Below are positions 23,021-34,834 of a stretch of DNA of 64,000 nt, piece by piece. The DNA comes from Trichobilharzia regenti (taxonomy: Eukaryota; Platyhelminthes; Trematoda; Strigeidida; Schistosomatidae), in contig OX235263.1 in NCBI GenBank assembly GCA_944472135.2, positions 33,781,379-33,845,378 on the forward strand, written 5' to 3'. Position 1 is the first letter of the stretch, and every line of letters starts with the position of its first letter. Made by a program: the position numbers and the translations under genes. The notes beneath the pieces are model-generated. The model saw only the letters and a list, made by a program, of their open reading frames with translations. It had not been told where the DNA came from and made no database searches.

Positions 23021-23610
23021 GCTGACTTGCTTCCCAAAGGCTTTCATCAGCCCCCTGTGTCATTTTTCCTCTCCAGTTCCAGAGGAGAATAGGCTTTCTT
23101 AAAATTAATTTTGTACTCTTAATCTTTGTCGTACGTTAAATTTTCTGCAGCAGTTTGATTGATTTTCCTGAGTAGATTCGACAGCTCTAAGCTCAATCTT
23201 CCCTTTTTTTCTAGGCTTAGGATAGGCTGCACAACTAATGAACTATAAAACTAGGCAAGGTTATTTTTATGTGTATATATATCAGATTATACAGCTTGAA
23301 AGTGAACTTGTTGAATATTGTATTCTTAACATTGCATTTCTCATGAACGCCTCAACTAAAAACTTTACTGTATCTCCAGCATTTTTTCCATTATGTGTGA
23401 AGCAGTGATATTGACCTTGGCGTCCTGTTTGAATTTTTGGGCCAGCTATTATAATAACTACATATAAATATGAATCATATAGATAAGATCATTTTACGCT
23501 TATCATGTAATGTCAACCTTTTTTTCTAAATCTCTACTTGTGGATTCTCTTTACGATTATTCCTCTCACTAAGTGAAACTGTAACACAAGTAAACATCTA
23601 CTCTTATTAT
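23021..23610. other. No recognisable feature
   Basis: AT-rich; nothing recognised. Confidence 0.4.
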
Positions 23611-23770
23611 TATCATCTTCTTCGTCATAGTTTAGGGAACTAACTCATCAGTAGTATGCACCCATAACCCTACTGGGGATAGTATCCATGACCTTTCAGT
23701 AACATGGTAAGCTCTTGTATCAGTCAGCTAATGACATGAAATCTGATCGATGAATAACTGTGTTAATTTA
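23611..23770 (-). mobile_element. SINE-1 fragment with near-complete hammerhead core
   Basis: The minus strand reads tRNA-like remnants, then 'actactgatgagttagttcc' and 'aaactatgacGAAG'. The CUGAUGA box is intact but the GAAA box ends in G, so activity is doubtful. Confidence 0.55.
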
Positions 23771-24060
23771 TGATAGGTAACTCTACCAAGAGCCAATTGC
23801 ATAAACGACTACCTATCTTCATATCCAAAGAGGTAATCTATGTCTTTCATTGATATAATTTATAGGATAAATGTATAAGACAGAGTCTAATTCACACAAG
23901 ATCTATACTGGGCGCTTAAGTGAAATGACACACAGTGTATTAATTCGCGAAAAATACCCATTAAGACATTGAAATAAGAACAAATTAGTTCAACGAAGAG
24001 TCTCTTTTCGGCGAATTCATTCTCTTAGCTGTACAGTCGCAAATATATACAATTAATTTT

Positions 24061-24076
24061 GTGTGTGTGTGTGTGT
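24061..24076. repeat. (GT)8 microsatellite in a PLE inverted repeat
   Basis: Eight GT units, mirrored as (AC)n in the right arm near 24,880. Confidence 0.9.
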
Positions 24077-24199
24077 ACCAAAGGTTTGTCAAAATCAAAA
24101 TCAAAATAACAGTTAGTGTGGGTTGTTGATTACATCATCAAAATAATAAAGAAATTAAATTGTGTGAATAGTAATCAAAGTTGTAACTAAGTGGGGTGG

Positions 24200-24458
24200 G
24201 AACACTATCCCGCCTGGCTACGGAAAGGTAACAATGGAGCAATAAGGAGCGCCTTTATTGAGCATATACTCAACACTGGTCATTCGATTTGCAAGGAGAA
24301 GTCATTCAAAGTCATCTATAAAGTCAAAAGAAGCCTTCCAAAATCGACAAGCTTCCATATACTTTGTATTGCCGAAGCCTTAGCGATTTGGATAGAAAAG
24401 CCCGAATTATGCACACAGAAGAAACTTCTCCAACCCCTCCTACTACCGTGGGTTTAAT
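24200..24458 (+). pseudogene. PLE-2 GIY-YIG endonuclease C-terminus
   Basis: Encodes EHYPAWLRKGNNGAIRSAF, then IEHILNTGHS, FKVIYKVKRSLPK and a C-terminus with PELCTQKKLLQPLLLPWV. It aligns with the window-end PLE (RIQEHYPAWLPKGSSGAIKS) and with 27.2 and 30.8 kb. The YIG motif and catalytic Arg lie upstream of the truncation point, so the fragment is inactive. Confidence 0.85.
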
Positions 24459-24627
24459 TTCAAGTTCATCTGTCATCAGCATTTTGTTATCAATTTTTTT
24501 GGCAATATTCGTATAATAATTTTTAGTAACTAACCCATTCAATCTTTCCACCTATTATCTAGTTTATTTTCATAACTGTCTCCATACTCCTTCACGAACA
24601 TCTAATCTTTCTAAACATGTCTATATT

Positions 24628-24813
24628 ACGTAACCCTACTCACATCTTACCAATCCCCACCCCACTTAGTTACAACTTTGATTATTAATCACACATTTTA
24701 ATTTCTATATTATTTTGATGACGTAACCCTACTCACATCGTACCAATCCCCACCCCACTTAGTTACAACTTTGATTACTATTCACACAATTTAATTTCTT
24801 TATTATTTTGATG
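24628..24813. repeat. Two 93-bp direct repeats
   Basis: 'cgtaaccctactcacatc' and the next about 75 bp occur at 24,628 and again at 24,721. The second copy runs into the right inverted-repeat arm, so the arm's inner edge is partly duplicated. Confidence 0.8.
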
Positions 24814-24977
24814 ATGTAATCAACAACCCACACTAACTGTTATTTTGATTTTGATTTTGACAAACCTTTGGTACACACACACACACACACAAAATTAATT
24901 GTATATATTTGCGACTGTACAGCTAAGAGAATGAATTCGCCGAAAAGAGACTCTTCGTTGAACTAATTTGTTCTTAT

Positions 24978-25675
24978 ACAGTGTATTAACTCAAACTGCA
25001 GTAAAATGTTAGCGCCACCTGTTATACGACAATTAAAACAATTATAACTATGATAATAGATAAGCAACTAAAAGTATCTCAGTAATTAATTAAGCTTACT
25101 TCCATGCACACTTTATACAACCTAGAAATATAAACCATTATATAAATCCCTAAACGAGAAAAAATCTATTTCAACTCTTATTATAATACTACTACATTTT
25201 AGGGTGAATGAAATCCTTTGTCTACACACACAAATCCTAAAGAGAATGTTTATACCAGGTGGTATAATAAGCTTGAATTACCTTTTCATAAGAAACTTTT
25301 TAAATTATACAAGTACAATTGTCTCGTAGATACTCTAAAAGAAGAATATTGAGCAAAGACAAGAAATTAACATTACTGAGTCACTTGTTTTTACAATACG
25401 ACCTCCACTTGACTTGACGCCATGTTCAGATGGCCGAAAATGTAGTTGACAGGAAATTAAGCTATATATAAACTTAGAGTCAAATCAAAGTGAATTCTAT
25501 AGACAACATTTTTTCAGTTGTAGAAACTATATTCAGTCTCCTAGATGCGAATCCAAATATATAATGTAACATGGAAGTTTAAACTGAGTCTAAAAAAAAA
25601 CAATGTTTCAGATGTACATAAAAACATAATTTTCCCATTGTACGTCTGCGCTAGTCTGAGATGATATTGCTATTT
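24978..25675. other. No recognisable feature
   Basis: AT-rich; nothing recognised. Confidence 0.4.
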
Positions 25676-25880
25676 AAGACAGAGTGAAACCACGGTATAT
25701 ACACATTGGATCATAGGAATTATTAAAAAGACGGTTGCAGGGAAACAAAATTTTCTTTTCAACGAAGTCATCACCTTGACAGTACATTCGTGTATTTATG
25801 ATTAATGGGTGGGTAAGTTTCAGAATAATTTAATGATCAAATTAATAAATTACAATTAGGAATTAAAATGTCATAATAAA
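25676..25880. repeat. PLE-type terminal repeat segment
   Basis: 'atatacacattggatcatag' followed by 'aaagacggttgcag', 'cgaagtcatcaccttgacag' and 'acattcgtgtatttatg' matches 58,675-58,790 next to PLE-3/PLE-5. No PLE body is adjacent. Confidence 0.6.
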
Positions 25881-27010
25881 CAGGGGGACAAATAAAGCTC
25901 AGACAAATTAGCATCATAATTACTGAAATGATTGAAATATTGTGCAATTAGTGGTTAGAAATGCACAAATAATAACAATAGACAGGATGTTTGGACAAAA
26001 ATCTTGTGGGATCGTAACTAATGTGACGAATAATTGTTTATTTAGTTAGGGATTAAATATGCAGAAATAATAAAGTTACAAAATACACAGAAGGTTCAGA
26101 TATGAAAATATGGTAGTGTAAATAGTGATTAAGAAAAAACAAAATAACATGAATTAACGGGAAGTTTGGATGAGAAAGTCAATAGGATGGTCACTATTAG
26201 AAGAAGTACTTGTTTATGATGGCCACCACAGGGTCAAGAATTGAACGTATTTCTTTTAGATACATAGCGTGGGTGTGAGCTTTTGGATAGCTAGTGCCTT
26301 GGCTAAGCCCCGATGTCTTAATTTCACTCCCTTTGAAAGGTTCGATCGTATATTGTATATTATTTTGAAGGGTTTTTCAAATGGCGCTGAATGTCCTGAA
26401 ATGACCGGATGGGAAACTAGATAACACTTCCATGAAAAAATAGGGTTTCCTGAGGGAAATTAATAATCAGAACTTAATTTATCATTCTAATGTTAAGTGT
26501 CCTTTTATTTACACGTTACAATGACTGAGGACAAATGCCCATCATATGAAACGTTTTCACTTACGTTTCTACTTTTTACAGTTAGTCTTTATACTTCGAA
26601 ATGTAGTGTTACACTGAGAAAGCACAGTTGTTCTCAGGTCAGATGCAAAATGAAGTGGGTTTGTGAAAAAATAGATTAATTTAGGTAATCTTATTAACTT
26701 CGCTGTCTAAGAATGACATGTAAATTTCCGAAGTTTTACAATTTGATGCACATAGAATAATGCTGCATTGCATCTTGGAATGTTCGTAACTAATGGCGAA
26801 AATCGAATATTAATCCTGAGTGGACTTATACAAATACATCAGTGAATATGCAGACGTGAAACCAATTCTTAATTGACTGCAAGTTATATATCTCAATCAT
26901 AGATTTTCAATACTGAATGTTCGAGTTCACACGAGGATTAGTATTTCAGAAAATGGTATTTTAAGTTCCCTTACTGACAAATTATACGCAATGGTAATAA
27001 TTAACAGACT
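25881..27010. other. No recognisable feature
   Basis: AT-rich; nothing recognised. Confidence 0.4.
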
Positions 27011-27018
27011 GAAAGTCT

Positions 27019-27838
27019 AATTAAAAGTCAATCTGAACGAAGAATATTCTTTTCAATAATTTCTCCTCTTCAGGTCCTTACAGTTATAAAATATAATATT
27101 TGTTGTCGTTACAATAATGATAGCCAGCTATCCGGCGGATACATTTTTGACGTAGAATAATAGATTAGTTATGGGGTGTCAAAATAAATAGTCTACGGCT
27201 TCGAGAATATTTACCGGCTTGGTTGGAAATTAAGTGCATAGGAAGCTCGGTCCTGTCACACTTGGTCGCTACTGGACATCGTATGGATGTCAACAGATGT
27301 TTCAGGGTTATATACCGAATTCCGAAGTCGTTATCACGTACAGTTCGCTTACGTCTAGTACAGATAGCTGAAGCTGCTGCAATAAGATTGACTAAACCGG
27401 AACTTTTATCCAAAAAGAACACTTCCAGAAGCTGTTCCTACCATGGCCAAACCTGGATTGATGATTCTTCTTCTCACCAAGAGTGCTCCTTCCCCTTAAC
27501 CCTCATGGTGTTTTCCTGTGCTTATTATTACTAAAATCATTATTGCGGTTATTATTATTTGTCATAATTTATGCTCTTCATACAAACATTCCGTCAATTC
27601 TATCGAATTTCTCATTTATACGATCAGGACTTATTATTCGTGATATCTCGTTTCTCAATATATGCCTCCACCTGTTTCATTTCAAATATTCGTTATTTCA
27701 TTATGAACCTCTCATCACCGCCGGATAACTGCCTATCATTATTGTAACGACAACAAATATTATATTTTATAAATTGTAAAAACCCGAAGAGGAGAAATTA
27801 TTGAAAAGAATATTCTTCGTTCAGATTGACTTTTAATT
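27019..27838 (+). mobile_element. PLE-2 unit flanked by about 105-bp inverted repeats
   Basis: Arms 27,019-27,122 and 27,733-27,838 are inverse copies containing 'gaacgaagaatattctttt' and a run near 'tttgttgtcgttacaataat'. The unit holds only the endonuclease C-terminus. Same design as the 23.97-24.98 kb unit but with unrelated arm sequence. Confidence 0.85.
27206..27455 (+). pseudogene. PLE-2 GIY-YIG endonuclease C-terminus
   Basis: Encodes YLPAWLEIKCIGSSVLSHLV, then ATGHRMDVNRCFRVIYRIPK and IAEAAAIRLTKPELLSKK. It is equivalent to the 24.2-kb fragment and is truncated at nearly the same point of the protein, after the missing YIG core. Confidence 0.8.
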
Positions 27839-28397
27839 CATAATATGGAAATATTTCACACTATCATATCTTGAATTTCTAATTCCTGAGTAATATTCTA
27901 AAGACTGAGAATCTCCTTGATGGATGCCAATGGATACTAAATATAATTTTAGGTTATGGTGTTCATACCCTCTATTTTTTCGGCGTGAATATACTGAAAC
28001 AGCATTCGCAAAGCAGCTTTTCAAAATCTTGACCAAATAGATCCAACAGTCATTTGACTTGAAGAAAACAAGTTTAGATGAAAGTAAAACTATCATGAAA
28101 CATTTCATTCTTCAGTGTTGAAAAGTTAATAAAGAAAACATTATAAGATGAACGCATCCGGAATATGAGTATTACAAATTTTTAGTTTAATTTACCATCA
28201 ATTGATATACTATCAAACTATGAAAGAAAAAAGGGTGGTGAGAGAAGACAGAAAACAGAAAAATCTAATAAATGGTGTTAGCCTTTACGTCAACATGGCA
28301 ACTCAAGAAGGTTAAAGTTCATCAAATTGAAAACTTGCTTAGTGAATTGAGCTCACTAGTGTGTAAGACTAATCAGTGTAATGAAAGAGATACGGTT
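27839..28397. other. No recognisable feature
   Basis: AT-rich; probable PLE 3' flank of the minus-strand element that follows, but I cannot prove homology. Confidence 0.35.
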
Positions 28398-28650
28398 ACC
28401 AAAGGAGTGAGGGATTGACTACCCTCTCTTTCGGTGTTTATAATTTTGATCTGAGACGTTTAATTGCAATCGCTTTAACAAATCGTATTAGATTTGCTGT
28501 CCTTTGTATGTTTAATATTTCGAAGGACTTGAAAATCGCGACAAAATGATCCGTATCCGCAAAGTGTCTGATAATTGAACTCCGTAAGTATTTGCTTCCT
28601 TTTAAGCACAAGTTTCTTGGAATATGCTCTGAAAACATGACAGAAGACCT
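28398..28650 (-). pseudogene. PLE-1 GIY-YIG endonuclease C-terminal fragment
   Basis: On the minus strand FSEHIPRNLCLKGSKYLRSS, then IIRHFADTDHF, AIFKSFEILNIQRTANLIRF and IAIKRLRSKL match the PLE-1 protein at 40,430-40,690. The YIG core is absent. It is joined on its 5' side to a pLTR in the opposite orientation (28,655 onward). Confidence 0.85.
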
Positions 28651-28654
28651 TGTT

Positions 28655-28860
28655 TCTGTCTAGATGCGTTCATTTTATACTGTTTTCTTTATTACCTTTC
28701 AAACACTGAAGTATGAAATGTTATTATTTATAACCGTTGTAATTTCATGTAGTTTGCAGCTGATGAGAACTTTTGAAATAAAATGGCATCATTTTATACT
28801 GCAAATGTGATCTTTCTTCCCCTATCAAAATTTATCATGGGAAAGACATGTATGCAATAT
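28655..28860 (+). repeat. PLE-1 terminal repeat (pLTR)
   Basis: 'ctagatgcgttcattttata' through 'caaatgtgatctttcttccc' matches 40,930-41,090. It is inverted relative to the adjacent PLE body and carries the hammerhead described next. Confidence 0.8.
28753..28805 (+). ncRNA. PLE hammerhead ribozyme, complete core
   Basis: Helix I: TTTGCAG pairs with CTGCAAA. Core box 1 is CTGATGAG and core box 2 is GAAA. Helix III: TAAAATG pairs with CATTTTA around loop GCAT. U16.1-A17 follow, with the predicted cut after TA (before CTGCAAA). Helix II (GAACTTTT) is minimal, which is the weak point. Hammerheads are known in PLE terminal repeats of many animals. Confidence 0.8.
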
Positions 28861-29560
28861 TATGAAACACATCTTGTTCAAGTGAATCTAAAAAGCATGT
28901 GAGAATGTATCAAAGTAAAACCTGACACCTTCACATTGTTGTGGGTGTTAAAGTGATCTTGTAACGTCTTCATCATTTAAATTAGAAATAAATAAATAAA
29001 AATCGTTTGATCTTGTTTGATGCTTTTAGAATCACTTCAAAGTGAAGCAGGTTTCGTCAAAGAATCATTTTATGTGTTTAAACACTCGGTGACGCAATGT
29101 TGTCTACTGATGATGTTTCAAGTACACTTAATTGCTAATAAATATACATAGGCGACGATGTAACTATCAGGTTTCGTTTATAAAGTTCCGTTGTCTGTTA
29201 TTTTGCTTTGAATCTCTTCTTATTTATTTGACACATCCAAAATGTTACTATATAAGAAACAGATATCAAAACTCTGCATAGGGTTCCCAATAAAGCAGGA
29301 GTTATGGCGTCATTCAACACTACAAATTCTGTAGGCTAAAGGAACATGTTGATTTTTTTAAACATAACAACCCAAATTATAAAATACCTTGCAATCCTTG
29401 TGAGTTGGAATATTTAGGTAATTGCGGTAAATTATTTAGGTTATAAGAAGCATAGAAATTTAGATAAGCGTTGAATGGGTGATCTCAGAAAAGTGATTAA
29501 GGAGAAAGCCTCAGCAGTCGCATAGCATGCGTAAAAAAATAGTTACACAAAAGAGTGGGA
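28861..29560. other. No recognisable feature
   Basis: AT-rich; nothing recognised. Confidence 0.4.
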
Positions 29561-29564
29561 CAAG

Positions 29565-30370
29565 GTTGCACTTCTAAAATGTAATGCATTTAAGAGTATC
29601 ACTGTGTGTTTTAACAAATAAAACTATTTCATGATTAGATAATGAGAGCCAATCCTCAGGAAACTGTGGATCTAGGTTTCGTGCTAGTAGGTACTCATCA
29701 GCTTGGTGTATCTGAGACATCTTGATGGCACTTATATCCCCTCTGGGATTCGGACCCATTTCATCCAGTCCGGCAGTTAGGGACGTTACCGCTGAGCTGT
29801 TGGTGCTCAAATTTACCTCCTGCAGGACTTTACTGGATATTTTGATCGAATACTAGACAATTACTAGTGACATGCGTAAAGCCATTGTTTGGTGCAGACT
29901 GATTTCTGGTGTAATTTTGTTCTCTGAGCTGGGTAGTTTCCTTGTTAGGGTTTAATTATTTTACCAGGATGTTACCTAGTAAGGCAATGACAACTTCACA
30001 ATTCAATCATCCAGCTCAGAGTACATAACTACACTAAATCCATCCATCTGACCTACGAATCCACATTATGTCTACAGTGAGTTCTATCAACCAAACTCGC
30101 GATGTAGTCATCACACTAGGAGGTTCACCGTCACGGTGCACTCTAAATTGTTTTTTTTTAAAGTGGCTGGCGGCAACTGGCGGGTGGTAGACGAAACCTA
30201 GGTCCAAGGCATCTCGCCGACTGCCTGCAACCATCTAATAACAATAATTCTGAATGCACTGTTATTACGAGCCACTTAGCATTGTGGTCTCATTGCAAAC
30301 TTGACTGATAGAATTCAATCTGCAGTAAACAAAGAGCTAGACACATGATACTAGTTAGTGCCAGTCAAAT
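29565..30370. repeat. SINE-4-related composite
   Basis: 29,640-29,815 holds a minus-strand tRNA-like head (inverse 'cagctcagcggtaacgtccc' and 'gggtccgaatccc'). 29,840-29,905 holds a minus-strand tail piece. 30,100-30,360 is a plus-strand 3' part ('gaattcaatctgcagtaaac', 'gtgccagtcaaat'). Boundaries are uncertain. Confidence 0.5.
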
Positions 30371-30439
30371 TAAAATTATTCCGTGATTGTATTAAATTTG
30401 GCATAAGTACCTGCATCTTTTGGCTTCATCGGTGTATCT

Positions 30440-31790
30440 ACTGAATCCAAATCACTTAATTAAGACGTCATAGTGAAAAAAATTTAAAAGAATAGATACT
30501 GAACAAAGAATACTCTTTTTGATAACTTCATCATCAGGCTCTACAGTTACATATACATTATAGTGAATGAATGAATCAGTGTTATGAACAACATTAATGT
30601 TGTTCAAATAACATCTAATCAATACTATTGAAAGATTACAGCTCAGTAGCATCAACATAACAATAAACTGAATGTCAGAAAAATTAGGAAAGATAATGTT
30701 ACAAATTCATGTCTCTCTGAAGGCAGGCCAGGGCATTAGTAGGGGCTTGATTAGTTTCTTCCAAACACAGAGCACTGGTTGTTTGAGTTGAATTGCAATA
30801 GCCTCTGGTGTTAAGAGCATGCGGTGCTTCGATGATTATGGAAATTTATTAAGAGCCCGGTAGATTATAGAGAAGGATTCTCCCACGCTGGCTTTGTGGC
30901 CGGTTTGCACCAGATGTTCCAGTATCGAACTGTTAATGGTTATAACTACACCTTTACTTAGCCATATTGGGAGATATTCTCAAGAGAGCACGAAAAATCA
31001 AGTTCCTAGAGCAACGACGAATATAACTCGCTCCACCACAAGCGCAGTTGAATTGGAAGATACAATTGAAGTGGTTAGTCTAGGTACTCCATCTTTCATT
31101 CGAGGTAGCACCATAGGTCGTGTAGAGAATACGACGCGTAGTTCGCCAGCATTAAAAGTTCTTGGAACTGATTTTCTTAATTTCTTCGTAATTATCTCAC
31201 TTGGTTTATCGCCTTTGAATTGTAGTCGTGTATAAAGTAGCTTCTTGTTTACAGATAGTGTGTAGTCCTTTTCCGCTTTCTCTGTCAAGTGTTTCTTGAT
31301 AAATTTTTCGGGATAGCTACTTTCGATCAAAGTATCATATACAATGCTCAATTCATCTTCGGTTATTTCTTTTGAAAATATAGGTCTCACACTGTGGCTT
31401 GGGGTCTTCACTAAATTTCTTTTGTACTTGAGAGGAATGAAGCTGTGATAAGGTGTATACTGTCCTATCCAAGTACTTTTTCTATACAAATTTCTTTTTA
31501 TGCTACCATTTGGTTTTCTTGTAAGGAAGACATCCAGGAAGGCAATTCTGTTTTCGTATTCCTCTACGCATATGGATTTCATAGCCGAATGTACTTCATT
31601 GAATTCAGTAATTATTGTACTCCTATCAGAAATTTAAAAGCCACTTCAATAATGTCGTCTTTACCCACAAGAACAATAATATCAGGAGTAGTCGCTTTCA
31701 AGTTAATAACCTACTATCAAAACACACCGTTTTTAAGGAGAACCATTCTTATTTGATTGCATTCAAGACTACAGCTCTCGTTGGAGGATT
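30440..31790 (-). pseudogene. PLE-2-like element: end of RT, linker and endonuclease C-terminus
   Basis: The main open stretch (30,998-31,582) reads on the minus strand: ENRIAFLDVFLTRKPNGSIK and NLYRKSTWIGQYTPYHSFIP (just after the RT YxDD box), ESSYPEKFIKKHL, YTRLQFKGDKPSEIITKKLR, RTFNAGELRVVFSTRPM. It then skips the GIY-YIG core and resumes near 30,965 with EYLPIWLSKGVVITINSS, then ILEHLVQTGHKASVGESF and FSIIYR. The YxDD box lies in degraded sequence around 31,590-31,780. A pLTR-like piece with 'gaacaaagaatactcttttt' lies at 30,505-30,560. Deletion of the YIG core and many stops make it inactive. Confidence 0.85.
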
Positions 31791-31904
31791 GGTGTCAACT
31801 TGCAGTTGTGTGCGAGCTGTTGTTGGTATTTCTGGACGGGTTGCAGGTAATGGTCGGTTCAAGAGTCTTTTGAAGTGATCCGCCTATTGTTTAATCTGTT
31901 TTTC

Positions 31905-32070
31905 TTCCAACAAATATGCAGGAGAAAGTGGAGATGGATCGGACACTCGCTGAGGAGACCGCTGGGTGACATCGCACGTCAAGCCCTCTAGTGGAACAGC
32001 AAAAAGACGTGCAGTTGAAGCCTTATGTTCCACTAGGAACCCAAGGGAGCAATAATAATAATATTCTTAT
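31905..32070 (+). pseudogene. RTE LINE 3' end fragment, second subfamily
   Basis: Encodes W(R)WIGHSLRRPLGDIARQAL-like sequence (nucleotides 31,925-31,990). It ends 'gcagttgaagccttatgttc' then 'actaggaacccaagggagca' and ATA repeats. This tail (cccaagggagcaataata) differs from the main subfamily and recurs inverted at 35,541-35,597 and 44,130. Confidence 0.8.
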
Positions 32071-32585
32071 TAATTTGAACAAAAAAATCTTTCCCTCTGT
32101 CTAACACTGAATAAAGATTTGTTGTGGGCTTTCATTGCTCAAATTAGACTCAAATACCATGCCACTGAAAGTAAATCAACAAATAAATTTAGGCAGAAAA
32201 AAATCTTTTCACAGCTGTACATCAGTTTTTCCGTGACTTCCTTTTTTATAGAGTTGACGCAAGAAGAAAAAACAACAACACGAATTTGTAAGATTCTCTA
32301 ATAATTGTAATCTTAGTTATAGAAGCAAGAAAGGAAGGAAGTCACTAAAGCAAAAACAAAAACAGAAAAAGACAAACAAATTAAGTTAAATATTTTGTGT
32401 AGAAACACATCTGTTTTGATTTTTTTTGGATTTTTTCTCTGCTCTTCCGGGTTTTGTTGCTTCTAGATATCGAAAATACTGGCCAGTGATTTGGTTGAAT
32501 AAGAAATGAACTAATTCGCCTTTTCGTGTGCTTTTTCCTGCCTTTACACTAAACTTATTCGACACTGTCATTCGGAAAATATTAT
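32071..32585. other. No recognisable feature
   Basis: AT-rich, A-tracts; nothing recognised. Confidence 0.4.
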
Positions 32586-32589
32586 CAAG

Positions 32590-34140
32590 TATTACAGTAG
32601 TAATAAAGGCCCAGCAGAAGCATTGACAATGGATCCAGAGACAACAGCGGACTTGTTGACGCCACTGCTGCATAAGGTGTGGAAAGAGGGCAAAGTACCA
32701 GCGGATTGAAAGAACGGATACTTATTCAAACTACTGAAGAAAGGAGACTTAAGTCAATGCAAAAACTAACGCGGAATGATGCTCCTGTTCATCCCAAGCA
32801 AAGTACTAAGCCGCATCATCCTGGAGAGAACCAAACACGCCAACCTGGATGAAAAACTTCGAGCGGAACAAGCTGGATTCAGGGGAAACAAGTAATGTAT
32901 TGAATGAATCGCCGCACTACGAAACATCATTGAACAAAGCTTGGAATGGCAGTCACCTCTCTATCTCACTCAACTCCATCGACTTTGAAAAGGCCTTCGA
33001 CAGCGCCGATCGAGAGGTGATTTGGCAACTACTTCGCTACTACGGGGTCCCATCGACAATTCTAAATCTCATCCAACAGTTATACAGCAATGCTGCATGC
33101 CAAGTAATCCACAACGGGAAACTCACGGAAGCCTTTGAAGTGAGGACGGGAGTGAGGCAAGGCTGTCTACTATCACCAATGATCCTCCTGATTGCAGTAG
33201 ATTGGATAATGCGACAGACAACGGCAACCAACGAGGGAACAGGCATAAAATGGACTCACACAAATAACTTGGAGGATCTGGACTTCGCCGATGTGATATA
33301 TATGTCTGATTTCCCACAAACTGTAAGATATGCAAGTGAAAAGTTGCGACAAGTTGGCAGAAGAAGCATCAAAGACAGGACATCAGGTGAACATAGATAA
33401 GACAGAGGTGATGAAGATTCCTGGCCAACACCAACAGCCACTGAAACAACAACAGACAACAATCAGCCAGCATAAATGGGAGGGACCTGAAAGAAACAAC
33501 CTCCTTTACCTACCTACCTAGGTGGCATCGTTTCAACTACAGGCGGAACTGACGCGGATATCAAAGCCAGAATCAGAAAAGCAAGACAAGCTTTCATCAC
33601 TCTCAAGTCTGTGTGGAAGTCAACAGCACTCAGCATGAAAAATGAGATCCGGATTTTCAACTCCAATGTGGAATCAGTGCCACTCACCACACGGATCAGA
33701 GACTTGGCCAGTGCGTCATAAAGAGCATCTCAAACAAACTACAGACCTTCATCATCAGTTGTCTTCGCTCAGTACTCAAGATCTGATGACCAGAAAAGAT
33801 CAAAACCAGGGAGGGGTTTCTAAGAGAGAACCAACCTAGCAGGAACCGATTGTGAAACAAATATGCAGGAAAAAATGGAGATGGATTGTCCATACTCTGT
33901 GAAAACAAACCATCAAGTGACATCACTGGACAAGCCATCGCTCGAATGGAACCGACTGAATGGGAAGCGGCGAGTTGGTCGTCAGTGGACGGGTGACTTG
34001 GAGGAGGTCATGTGAAGAGGAGATGAAAGCATGTGGGCATGTTTTGGAGCGGGGTAAAAACGTAGCAGAAAACCGGAGGTAATGGAGGTGCGCAGCTGAA
34101 GCCCTATGTTCCTCTAAGAATTTAAGGATATAATAATGAT
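32590..34140 (+). pseudogene. RTE LINE: reverse transcriptase to 3' end, frameshifted
   Basis: 5'-truncated copy. In order: ETTADLLTPLLHKVWKEGKV (32,640) and LRAEQAGFRGNK (32,855) in one frame. Then in another frame SIDFEKAFDSADREVIWQLL (RT motif A with its Asp), VRTGVRQGCLLSPMIL (motif B, 33,140) and LEDLDFADVIYMSD (motif C). Motif C should read FADD, and loss of the second Asp kills the enzyme. Then KTEVMKI-type sequence, LKSVW, ETWPVRHKEH, and the family 3' end (gcagctgaagccctatgttc) at 34,090-34,140. At least three frameshifts and several stops. Confidence 0.9.
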
Positions 34141-34834
34141 AATAATGACTATAGTAAAATTCGAATTAGTAATATGTTTTGCAACCTCGTTAATTTTCAG
34201 CTTATTTTGAGAAGTATTCGTGTCGAATTAACATTATCTTAACAATCGAATATTTCCATTAATAATCAGTAGAACCTTTCATGTTTATGTTATTGCTCTA
34301 TTTTTTTAAGAATATAAAATGAAGTGAACATTTAAACACTTCATCAAGGGAAATAAAAAGAAAAAACAGATTAGGAGAGTATTACATTCAGACTTCCGGT
34401 TCCATAAAAATTAACAATAATGCCTGAATATTTAATTAGAATTTCTTTTTTATAAAGTTTTTTTTCATTAATTTGGTATCATATTTTTCGCTTAAGATAG
34501 TTTGTTTTTAAAATGATTACTGAATATATATGTATACAAAATTTTAGTGCAATGTTTTTTCCGCTTAGCATCAAAGTGAACTAAAAGTGATTTATTTTGA
34601 GAGAATTTCCTTGTACACCACTTAATAATCTGGATTAGGGTAGGAGTACCACTCCTTAATTTACATAATTTTTTTTTTCAGTTTAGATACGTATTTAATG
34701 TTTCATTCATAAAATGCACTTACATCAAGTAATCCAAAGTTTTAACACTTATTAAGAATTTTTAAAAAACTAATCTACTTTTCATTAGAGTTCACTCCTT
34801 TCATTAGATTTTGTGAATTTAGTTTCAAATAAAC
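34141..34834. other. No recognisable feature
   Basis: AT-rich with long T runs; nothing recognised. Confidence 0.4.

Larger units (their letters stand above)
23974..24977 (+). mobile_element. PLE-2 unit flanked by 227-bp inverted repeats
   Basis: Left arm 23,974-24,200 and right arm about 24,749-24,977 are near-perfect inverse copies, including a (GT)n/(AC)n tract and 'ttagttcaacgaagagtctc'. The body starts abruptly at 'aacactatcccgcctgg', inside the GIY-YIG domain. No RT is present. Confidence 0.85.

Noticed and set aside
24628..24813. CRISPR-like direct repeats
   Set aside because: Only two 93-bp copies without spacers, in eukaryotic DNA; a simple tandem duplication.
26497..26679. 60-residue frame with possible hydrophobic stretch
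   Set aside because: Too short, AT-rich and without any homology in the window; a host gene call is not supported.
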